From NCBI GenBank assembly GCA_050258235.1, contig JBLMYK010000093.1:1-5216 (forward strand): a DNA stretch of 5,216 nucleotides. Reading direction: 5' to 3'. Position 1 is the stretch's first letter. Each line of letters begins with the position of its first letter. Shown here piece after piece: positions 1-5,216 of this stretch. A model generated the notes under the pieces. That model searched no databases. It saw nothing but the letters and a program-made list of their open reading frames with translations, and was not told where the DNA came from. A program made the translations under genes and the position numbers. This DNA is from JAKOQB01 sp050258235 (lineage in GTDB: Bacteria > Pseudomonadota > Gammaproteobacteria > Burkholderiales > Burkholderiaceae_F).

Positions 1-29
1 TCGATGTTGAGCAGGGACTGCAGCGTCAT
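1..29 (-). CDS. Start of a downstream gene (first 9 codons only)
   Basis: An ATG on the minus strand at 29-27 overlaps the TGA of the TPR lipoprotein gene in an ATGA arrangement, and the frame stays open to the window edge, giving MTLQSLLNI. An AGGTG stretch eight bases upstream is a weak Shine-Dalgarno candidate. The four-base overlap is typical of translationally coupled genes in one operon. The product cannot be identified from nine residues. The short hydrophobic LLNI segment would fit a first beta strand, as in glyoxalase/VOC proteins, but that is only a guess. The alternative is a chance ATG, so confidence is moderate. Confidence 0.5.
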
Positions 30-1186
30 TGGACGCGCACCTGCTTCGTGTACGTGCGCAGCCACGCCAGCTTCGCCGCGTAGAGATCACGGTCGTTGCG
101 CGTGGTGCTTTCCTCCATCGCGCGTGCCAGCTGCGTACGCGCCTCCTCGAAATTGCCGAGCTTGAAGTTGGCCAGCGCGAGCCAGAAGTGGAATTCGTGG
201 TAATAGTCGGCGCGCGCCACCTCCTTGGCGAAGAGATCGCGCGCCGCGCGGTAGTCGCCCCGCTTCATCGCCGCCTGGCCGAGGCTGAAGTAATGGAAGG
301 GCGGGTTGGGTTCGAGCTGTGCGAGCCGGCGATACAGTGCCTGCGATTCCGCAACGCGGCCCTGGCGCGACAGCACCTCGGCCAGGTTTGCAATCGCCTG
401 GGTGTTGTTCGGTTCGCGCGCCAGCACCTCGTTGAACGCCTGCGCCGCCGGTGCGAGGTTGCCGTGGCGCAGATAGATCACGCCGAGCGTGTTGTACGCG
501 GAGAGGAAGCGCGGGTCCTGCCTGATCGCCCCGCGCGCCCATGCATAGGCGTCGTCCATCTGTCCCTGGGCCAGCACCTCGACCGCGCGGTTGTTCATGT
601 ACATCGCGACCACGGTGGACTCGTCGATCTCGCGCGTGCGCATGCCGCGGATCTCCTGCACCGGCAGGAAATCGATGGTCAGCGGATGCAGCCAGCGCTC
701 GGTGCCGACATCGAACAGCCGCGGGCCAAGGGTGATGTTGATGTGGCCGCTGCGCACCAGCAGGTCACCGCTGCGGCTCCACGTCTCTTCCTGATACGCG
801 CTCTGGTATCGGACCGGCAGGCCGAGCTCCTTCGCGAAGGCGGCCGTCATCACGACCAGCGACAGGCAGTTGCCCGCACCGGCTGCGAAGGTCTCGGCGG
901 CGTTCCGGGTCATCGCCGCGTCGTATTCGATCCTGAGCTTGCCCTTGCGGTGCAGTGCCTCGGCCAGGCCCGCCTGCGGTCCCTTGTTCCGTATCTCCGC
1001 GGCGATCTCGGTCTTCAGATAGCGCTTCATCGGTTCGCTGAGCGCGAACACATCGTCGGCGCTGACGCGCGCAGTCGACCTGGCAAACAGTTCGTCGTGC
1101 AGCAGGGAATCCGGCCGGGCGACCGGCGCCGGCGGCGTGGCGCAGGCGGCCAGCAAGAAGCAGAACAGAAGAATCCAGGCGCGCAT
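26..1186 (-). CDS. Transglutaminase-like/TPR lipoprotein
   Basis: A 386-residue protein. The N-terminus is a lipoprotein signal peptide: a hydrophobic core (residues 4-14) ending in the lipobox LAAC, so Cys15 should be lipidated and the mature protein anchored to a membrane facing the periplasm. Residues about 85-175 look like a transglutaminase-like (papain-fold) domain: Cys107 in GNCLS opens a helix, His148 lies in SGHINI and Asp159 in FDVGTE, giving the order and spacing of a Cys-His-Asp triad. From about residue 192 to 361 there are roughly five TPR repeats (192-224, 226-259, 260-293, 294-327, 328-361) with typical N-x-L/G-x-x-Y and A-x-x-x-F patterns, which usually bind other proteins. 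The start is set by the signal peptide and by a GGGA eight bases upstream. The gene follows the exporter gene after 120 bases and overlaps the next start. Substrate and partner are unknown; the domain could be a protease, an amidase or a non-catalytic relative. The domain assignments are by motif recognition. Confidence 0.88.
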   Translation of the reverse strand: MRAWILLFCFLLAACATPPAPVARPDSLLHDELFARSTARVSADDVFALSEPMKRYLKTEIAAEIRNKGPQAGLAEALHRKGKLRIEYDAAMTRNAAETFAAGAGNCLSLVVMTAAFAKELGLPVRYQSAYQEETWSRSGDLLVRSGHINITLGPRLFDVGTERWLHPLTIDFLPVQEIRGMRTREIDESTVVAMYMNNRAVEVLAQGQMDDAYAWARGAIRQDPRFLSAYNTLGVIYLRHGNLAPAAQAFNEVLAREPNNTQAIANLAEVLSRQGRVAESQALYRRLAQLEPNPPFHYFSLGQAAMKRGDYRAARDLFAKEVARADYYHEFHFWLALANFKLGNFEEARTQLARAMEESTTRNDRDLYAAKLAWLRTYTKQVRVQ

Positions 1187-1297
1187 CGATTCGATCCCGA
1201 CGCGAATCTGCCGTGCCGGTCGGGCGCATGCGGCTGCGGTCGCGTCGCCCGTATTCTGCTCCTGTCCGGCCCGCCGGCGCGCCCGCGCAAAGAGCGT

Positions 1298-1315
1298 ACC
1301 GCCTGCTCAGGCGGC
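1298..1315 (-). terminator. Hairpin spanning the exporter stop codon; possible weak terminator
   Basis: On the minus strand CCGCCT (1314-1309), loop GAGC (1308-1305) and AGGCGG (1304-1299) form a perfect 6-bp GC-rich stem with a tetraloop, extended by a G-U pair (1315/1298). The TGA stop of the ABC exporter (1309-1307) lies at the stem-loop junction. The following bases, ACGCTCTTT, are only partly U-rich, so this would be an inefficient intrinsic terminator or an attenuator between the exporter and the lipoprotein gene. The rest of the 120-base gap is very GC-rich, with a GGCGCGCC palindrome. It contains one CAGAAT (1258-1253) that resembles a -10 box, but no matching -35 box. Confidence 0.35.
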
Positions 1316-3091
1316 GAACTGCAGCGTGGCCAGGCGGGCATACAGCCCGCCGCGCGCCACAAGTTCCGCGTGCGTGCCGGCATCGACGATGCTGCCGGCA
1401 TCGAGCACGAAGATGCGATCGGCGCGCTGCACGGTGGCCAGGCGGTGCGCGATCACGATCGTGGTGCGGCCGCGCATCGCGACCTCGAGGGCGGCCTGCA
1501 CCACGCGCTCGCTCTCCGCATCCAGGCTGCTGGTCGCCTCGTCGAGCAGCAGCAGCGGGGCGTCCTTGACCATCGCGCGCGCGATCGCGATCCGCTGGCG
1601 CTGTCCGCCCGAAAGCCGCAGGCCGCGCTCGCCGACGAACGTCGCGTAGCCGTCCGGAAGCTGGCGCACGAACTCGTCGACGAACGCCGCTCGCGCCGCC
1701 GCCATGGCTTGGTCGTCGGTGGCGTCCGCGCGGCCGTAGCGGATGTTGTCGAGCACGCTGCCGGAAAAGATCACCGGCTCCTGGGGCACGACGGCGATGC
1801 GCCCGCGCAGGTCGGCCAGCTGCAGTTCGCGCAGGTCGATGCCGTCGAAGCGCAGCACGCCGGCGTCGATGTCGTAGAACCGCTGCAGCAGCTGGAAGAT
1901 CGTCGTCTTGCCGGCGCCCGAGGGGCCGACCAGCGCGACCGTCTGGCCCGGCTCGATTGCCAGCGAAAGCTCATGCAGCACCGGTCGCGTCGGCCGCGAC
2001 GGGTAGGCAAAACGGACCGCCGCGAACTCGATGCGTGCGCCGCCGTGCGGTGGCGGCAGAGGGCGCGGCTGTGCGGGGTCCGCGATCGCCGAGCGCGCGT
2101 CGAGCAGTTCCATCAGCCGCTCGGTGGCGCCGGCCGCGCGCAGCAGGTCGCCCCACACCTCGGCCAGCACCGCCACGCTGGACGCGACCAGCATGATGTA
2201 CAGCGCCGTCTGCGACAGCTGGCCGGCGGTGATCTGTCCGGCAAGCACGGCCTGCACGCCGCCGTACAGCCCCCACAACAGCGAACCGAACACGCCGATG
2301 ATCACGAACGCGGTCAGCGATGCGCGCATGCCGGTGCGGCGCACGCTCATCGCGAACGCCTGCTCGTTGGCTGCGCCGAAGCGCGCGGTCTCCGCGCGCT
2401 CCTGCGTGAAGCTCTGCACGATCGGAATCGCGTTCAGGATCTCGCCTGCGATGCTGCTAGTGTCGGCAATGCGGTCCTGGCTGGCGCGCGACAGCTTGCG
2501 CACGCGGCGGCCGATTGCCAGCGCCGGCACCACCACCAGCACGATGATTCCGGTGACGGTCAGCATCAGCCGCGGACTGGCGGCGATCAGCATCGCGATG
2601 CCGCCCACGAACAGCACGGCGTTGCGCAGCCCCATCGAGATGCTCGAGCCGACCGCGTTCTGGATCACGGTCGTGTCGGTGGTCAGGCGCGACAGCACTT
2701 CGCCGGTCTTCAGGGTCTCGAAGAACTGCGGGCTCTGCTGCAGCACGTGCGCGTACACGGCCTGGCGCAGGTCGGTGGTCACGCGTTCGCCGATCCACGT
2801 GACCATGTAGAAGCGCGCCGCCGAAAACAGGCCGAGTGCGATGGCCACGCCGAACAAGCCGAGGAAGTGCTCGCGGATCGCGACCAGTCGCGCGCCGACG
2901 TCGGTGCCGGCCGGCAGCGCCAGCCCGCCGTCGACCAGCAGCTTGACCGCGTACGGCAGCGCCAGCGTGCTCCCCGCCGCCAGCAGCAGGAACAGCAGTG
3001 CGAGCGCAATCTGCTTGCGGTAAGGCGCCACGAAAGGCAGCAGCGCGCGCAGCGGCTGCAGCCGGCGCGAGGAAGTCGTCGGCTGCGCCAT
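1307..3091 (-). CDS. MsbA-related ABC exporter half-transporter (fused membrane and ATPase domains)
   Basis: A 594-residue protein with an N-terminal six-helix exporter domain (about residues 25-320; hydrophobic segments near 27-48, 76-97, 155-172, 176-194, 260-284 and 293-315) and a C-terminal ATPase (about 353-594). All nucleotide-binding motifs are intact: Walker A GPSGAGKTT at 389-397, Q-loop Gln437, signature LSGGQ at 493-497, Walker B LLLLDE at 513-518 with catalytic Glu518, D-loop SSLD at 521-524 and switch His549. Such proteins work as homodimers or heterodimers in the inner membrane and export lipids or hydrophobic compounds. The overall pattern fits the proteobacterial MsbA-related subfamily (TIGR02204 type) rather than the essential lipid A flippase MsbA; the substrate is unknown. 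The frame stays open far upstream, but the ATG at 3091 is the natural start: it gives the usual family length and shares its first base with the stop of the MAPEG gene (TGATG). No strong Shine-Dalgarno is present, so translation probably depends on coupling to MAPEG. Confidence 0.95.
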   Translation of the reverse strand: MAQPTTSSRRLQPLRALLPFVAPYRKQIALALLFLLLAAGSTLALPYAVKLLVDGGLALPAGTDVGARLVAIREHFLGLFGVAIALGLFSAARFYMVTWIGERVTTDLRQAVYAHVLQQSPQFFETLKTGEVLSRLTTDTTVIQNAVGSSISMGLRNAVLFVGGIAMLIAASPRLMLTVTGIIVLVVVPALAIGRRVRKLSRASQDRIADTSSIAGEILNAIPIVQSFTQERAETARFGAANEQAFAMSVRRTGMRASLTAFVIIGVFGSLLWGLYGGVQAVLAGQITAGQLSQTALYIMLVASSVAVLAEVWGDLLRAAGATERLMELLDARSAIADPAQPRPLPPPHGGARIEFAAVRFAYPSRPTRPVLHELSLAIEPGQTVALVGPSGAGKTTIFQLLQRFYDIDAGVLRFDGIDLRELQLADLRGRIAVVPQEPVIFSGSVLDNIRYGRADATDDQAMAAARAAFVDEFVRQLPDGYATFVGERGLRLSGGQRQRIAIARAMVKDAPLLLLDEATSSLDAESERVVQAALEVAMRGRTTIVIAHRLATVQRADRIFVLDAGSIVDAGTHAELVARGGLYARLATLQFAA

Positions 3092-3498
3092 CACTTGCCC
3101 GCGAGGTTGTTCAGCACGCCCCAAGCGGTGCCGAGCATCAGCAGCGCCCAGGCGACATAGGCGAGCGTGAATCCGCCGCCGCGCTTCTTCGGGTTCGCCA
3201 TGTAGGCGATCGCATACCAGATCCGGCCGGCGAGCCACACGCCGCCGAGCGCGGTCGACGCCAGCGGACCGATGTAGAAAGCGGCCAGCCACAGTGCGGG
3301 CAGGAAGATCACCGTGTTCTCCAGCGTGTTCATCTGCACGCGGTAGGCGCGCTCGAACATCTCGTGCCCGGTCGTCGCCGGCGCCTTCACGCCGTACTTC
3401 ACGCGCGCGTGCCCGACCAGCCACGCGGTGGCGAAGCCCAGCGTCAACACGCCCAGCGTGACCAGTGCCGGCCAGTCCATGCCATTTGTGACAGTCAT
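3091..3498 (-). CDS. MAPEG-family membrane protein
   Basis: A 135-residue, four-helix membrane protein (hydrophobic segments near residues 9-29, 61-77, 79-100 and 110-131). After the first helix and a polar loop it has ERAYRVQMNTLEN (residues 49-61), the arginine/asparagine/glutamate pattern (Arg53, Asn57, Glu60) typical of the MAPEG family. Eukaryotic members are microsomal glutathione transferases and eicosanoid synthases that bind glutathione between helices; bacterial members are poorly characterised, so glutathione use here is inference. I chose the ATG at 3498 because AAGGG lies eight bases upstream. The frame extends to an ATG at 3543, which would add 15 residues without a good ribosome site, and an internal ATG at 3480 is also possible. 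The gene begins 63 bases after the CrtC-like gene and its stop overlaps the exporter start, so the two are very likely cotranscribed. Length and topology are normal for the family. Confidence 0.88.
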   Translation of the reverse strand: MTVTNGMDWPALVTLGVLTLGFATAWLVGHARVKYGVKAPATTGHEMFERAYRVQMNTLENTVIFLPALWLAAFYIGPLASTALGGVWLAGRIWYAIAYMANPKKRGGGFTLAYVAWALLMLGTAWGVLNNLAGK

Positions 3499-3506
3499 TC
3501 CAAAGA

Positions 3507-3511
3507 CCCTT
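3507..3511 (-). promoter_or_regulatory. Shine-Dalgarno site of the MAPEG gene
   Basis: AAGGG on the minus strand, with eight bases between it and the ATG at 3498. It decides in favour of this start over the in-frame ATG at 3543. Confidence 0.55.
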
Positions 3512-3534
3512 GAACTGCGAAAGGGCAGGATCGT

Positions 3535-3562
3535 ACCGGGCATGTAGAACCCAGGTTCCGGT
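3535..3562 (-). other. Imperfect inverted repeat after the CrtC-like gene
   Basis: Starting at the stop codon of the CrtC-like gene, ACCGG (3562-3558) can pair with CCGGT (3539-3535). Inside it AAC and GTT can pair around CTGG, leaving an unpaired stretch on the 3' side. No run of T follows, so it does not look like an intrinsic terminator. It may be a minor RNA structure separating the upstream and downstream gene pairs, or chance in GC-rich DNA. Confidence 0.2.
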
Positions 3563-4638
3563 CACAGCACGATCGGCGCGAGGTAGCCGGTCATCTCCAG
3601 ATAGCCGCGGCCGACGGCGCGGCCTTGCTCCAGCAGCGTGCTCGCTCCCTCCCAGTACACCGCGCCGGTGGTCGCGCGCGAATCGAGTTCCTGATCGGGG
3701 AACAACGGACGCGTCTCGAATACGCGCTCGCCGACGGTGATCCTCTGCGCGACCGGGTAGACGGCGCGCGTGCGCGGCGATTCCCAGCGTGACACCGCCT
3801 CGAACCGGACGGCGTCCGGCGCGAAGGTGCGCACGGACGCGGCGCCGTTCTCGCGGACGGACGCATACGCGTACAGCGTGCCGCCCGCGCCCTTGCGGCG
3901 GATCTGGAACGCGGTCAACGCGCCGCCGTCGTCCAGGTTCATGCCGATCCAGTCCCAGCCGGCCGCGTCCGGATCGAGCAGCGTGCTCGACCACTCGTGG
4001 TCGAGCCAGGCGCGTCCGCGCCGCCGGGAGACTTCGCCGTCGAGCCCGAGTTCGGCGTCGACTGCCAGTTGCGGCTGCGAGTAGTAGTAGCTCGCCTGCG
4101 CGGGTTGCGGACCCTTGCGCGAGTAGCCGGCATCGCCCTGCAGCAGCAGCGGCTGGGTCGGTCGCGCAGTCAGGCGGAGGTCGAAGACGTTTGCCGGCAC
4201 GTGCGCCGAATACGCGCCGCTTTGCGCATCGCGCGTGAGCGACCAGCGATCGACCGCGACGTCCGCGTCCGCCTCGGCGGCGTGCGCGATGCCGAAGCCG
4301 GTGCGTGCGATGCGCTGATCGTGCAGCAGGTGGCCGCGGGTCGGCATGGCGATTGCGGCGTGCGCGATCACCAGCTGGTGCGCGGCGAAGCGGCTCGGGT
4401 TCGCGGGGTCGACCGACGTGCGGGTGCGGAAGAACGTGACCTGGAATCCCGCTGGCGCCGCGGCACCGTCGAGCCATCCGGTCAGGTACCACCATTCGGT
4501 GCGGTAGTCGGGATGGGCGCCGTGGTCGCGCGGAAACACCAGCGTGCGCGGCGTGACGGTCGCGTATTCGACCGCGGCGCGCAGCGGCCCGGCCAGCAGC
4601 AGGCCGCCGGCCGCGCCGAGCAGCCTGCGCCGCTGCAT
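3562..4638 (-). CDS. Secreted CrtC/AttH lipocalin-like protein (carotenoid 1,2-hydratase-related)
   Basis: A 358-residue protein starting MQRRRLLGAAGG, with an arginine-rich n-region and a hydrophobic stretch to about residue 22. This is a signal peptide, possibly Tat-dependent, so the protein should be periplasmic. Family hallmarks of the CrtC/AttH lipocalin-like group (COG5621, 'predicted secreted hydrolase') follow in order: FPRDHGAHPDYRTEWWY at 35-51, KGP at 175-177, YYYSQP at 184-189, RAWLDHEWSS at 209-218, GWDWIGMNLDDG at 227-238 and GRGYLEMTGY at 343-352. CrtC enzymes hydrate carotenoids. No carotenoid gene is visible here and this branch commonly sits beside ABC permeases, so a hydratase role is not implied and the true substrate is unknown. 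The start at 4638 has a strong GGGAGGA site, yields the signal peptide, and shares a base with the permease stop (TGATG). A longer read-through frame to 5172 would only translate the permease out of frame. Confidence 0.9.
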   Translation of the reverse strand: MQRRRLLGAAGGLLLAGPLRAAVEYATVTPRTLVFPRDHGAHPDYRTEWWYLTGWLDGAAAPAGFQVTFFRTRTSVDPANPSRFAAHQLVIAHAAIAMPTRGHLLHDQRIARTGFGIAHAAEADADVAVDRWSLTRDAQSGAYSAHVPANVFDLRLTARPTQPLLLQGDAGYSRKGPQPAQASYYYSQPQLAVDAELGLDGEVSRRRGRAWLDHEWSSTLLDPDAAGWDWIGMNLDDGGALTAFQIRRKGAGGTLYAYASVRENGAASVRTFAPDAVRFEAVSRWESPRTRAVYPVAQRITVGERVFETRPLFPDQELDSRATTGAVYWEGASTLLEQGRAVGRGYLEMTGYLAPIVL

Positions 4639-5216
4639 CACCAGTCCTCCCGCACCGACAGAATGGTTGCCGGCGCGACGGCGCGGCGACCCGCGACCAG
4701 CGCGGTCAGGGCGGCGGCGACCAGGAGCGCGACGACCAGGCCGCCGATCAATGCCAGCGGCAGGCGGAAATCCATCGTCCAGTGGAACGACTGCGGATTG
4801 ATGATCGCGATCAGCACCCATGCGACCGCGAGTCCAGCGACGAGTCCCATCGCGATCGCGAACAGGGTGACCAGCAGCCCCTCGAGCGCGAGCAGGCGCA
4901 GGATCTGTCCGCGCGTGACGCCGACATGGCGCAGCATGCCGAACTCGCGCGTGCGCGCAATCGCCTGCGCGGAGAACGTCGCCGCGATGCCGGTGAGCCC
5001 GATCACGATTGCAGCGATCTCGAGCACATAGGTCACGGCAAAGCTGCGGTCGAAGATGCGCAGGCTGATCGCGCGCAGTTCGCGGGTCTCGACGAACTCG
5101 GCCGTCCGGGTATCGAGCGCCTGCTGCAGCCGCGCGATCACGTCGACCGGCCGCGCGCCGGGCGCAAGCCACAGCGCCGCTTCGGTGCGCGATGCGTCGC
5201 CGGTCAGTCTCTCGTA
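4638..5216 (-). CDS. FtsX/MacB-type ABC transporter permease, C-terminal part
   Basis: The frame is open from the window edge, so the 5' part of the gene is missing; 192 residues are visible. They start in a soluble periplasmic region (visible residues 1-55) and then contain three hydrophobic segments near 61-82, 108-138 and 153-177. Between the first two lies ARTREFGMLRHVGVTRGQI (about 87-105), the cytoplasmic coupling-helix motif of FtsX-domain permeases. The end, APATILSVREDW, is also typical of this superfamily, whose members include LolC/E and MacB and which use a separate or fused ATPase to move lipoproteins or other molecules from the periplasmic side. The visible part matches the last FtsX domain; the ATPase gene and the rest of the permease are expected beyond base 5216. 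The stop overlaps the start of the CrtC-like gene, indicating coupled expression. An internal ATG at 5141 is not the true start, because coding sequence continues upstream of it. Confidence 0.92.
   Translation of the reverse strand, partial: YERLTGDASRTEAALWLAPGARPVDVIARLQQALDTRTAEFVETRELRAISLRIFDRSFAVTYVLEIAAIVIGLTGIAATFSAQAIARTREFGMLRHVGVTRGQILRLLALEGLLVTLFAIAMGLVAGLAVAWVLIAIINPQSFHWTMDFRLPLALIGGLVVALLVAAALTALVAGRRAVAPATILSVREDW
4645..4651 (-). promoter_or_regulatory. Shine-Dalgarno site of the CrtC-like gene
   Basis: GGGAGGA on the minus strand, inside the last codons of the permease gene and six bases before the ATG at 4638. It is the strongest ribosome site in the window and fixes the start of the secreted protein. 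Confidence 0.75.

Noticed and set aside
1253..1258. CAGAAT on the minus strand as a -10 box for the TPR lipoprotein gene.
   Set aside because: It matches four of six positions, and the correctly spaced upstream hexamer is CGCGCC, unlike TTGACA.
1535..1560. Repeated CAG/AGC units resembling a short tandem repeat.
   Set aside because: They encode the leucines of the Walker B strand of the exporter and are explained by leucine codon use.
29..3160. A 1043-codon open frame on the plus strand.
   Set aside because: Its codons lie exactly opposite the codons of the exporter and the TPR lipoprotein, so it needs only that those genes avoid TTA, CTA and TCA, which high-GC genes do. Its product is Arg/His/Gln-rich, has no domain pattern and crosses two real genes and a gap.
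3530..3535. TACGAT on the minus strand as a -10 box for the MAPEG gene.
   Set aside because: No acceptable -35 hexamer lies 16-18 bases upstream, and one 4-5 base match is weak evidence in a 63-base gap.
1307..4495. A 1062-codon minus-strand frame that would give the exporter a 468-residue N-terminal extension.
   Set aside because: The extra part reads the MAPEG and CrtC-like genes out of frame, is Arg-rich and featureless, and the exporter has normal family length from 3091.
3997..5031. A 344-codon plus-strand frame opposite the CrtC-like gene and the permease.
   Set aside because: It is an antisense shadow in GC-rich DNA with low-complexity Arg/Ala-rich translation; both genes beneath it show clear family motifs.
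3562..5172. A 536-codon minus-strand frame extending the CrtC-like protein upstream.
   Set aside because: The extension is the permease gene read out of frame; the signal peptide and the strong ribosome site place the start at 4638.

Overview
The window is a high-GC, almost wholly coding bacterial stretch in which every supported gene lies on the minus strand. Read in the direction of transcription (from base 5216 down to base 1) the order is: the C-terminal part of an FtsX/MacB-type ABC permease (cut by the window edge), a secreted CrtC/AttH lipocalin-like protein, a small MAPEG-family membrane protein, an MsbA-related ABC exporter half-transporter, a lipoprotein combining a transglutaminase-like domain with TPR repeats, and the first nine codons of a further gene cut by the other edge. 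The lipobox lipoprotein, the arginine-rich (possibly Tat) signal peptide, the Proteobacteria-type ABC exporter and the strong avoidance of AT-rich codons suggest a high-GC Gram-negative proteobacterium (beta- or gammaproteobacterial, for example Burkholderiales or Xanthomonadales relatives). The sequence alone does not fix the genus.

The genes fall into three tightly coupled pairs. The permease stop and the CrtC-like start share a base (TGATG at 4636-4640). The MAPEG stop and the exporter start do the same (TGATG at 3089-3093). The TPR lipoprotein stop overlaps the next start (ATGA at 26-29). The pairs are separated by a 63-base gap (3499-3561) and a 120-base gap (1187-1306). The second gap begins with a perfect 6-bp hairpin that includes the exporter's stop codon and may be a weak terminator.

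Functionally the window concerns the cell envelope. The permease and the CrtC/AttH-like protein form a pair often seen together in bacteria: an ABC system of the lipoprotein/macrolide-exporter superfamily with a periplasmic lipocalin-like partner. The MAPEG protein and the exporter are coupled in translation, which makes a joint role in handling or exporting lipophilic or electrophilic compounds possible but unproven. The transglutaminase-like/TPR lipoprotein has a complete candidate Cys-His-Asp triad and probably acts in the periplasm.

No RNA genes, CRISPR arrays, insertion sequences or notable repeats were seen. Very long open frames on the plus strand and long read-through frames on the minus strand are explained by the base composition and were rejected. 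I found no clearly novel defence or mobile system here; the most interesting points are the gene pairings and the enzyme-like lipoprotein.
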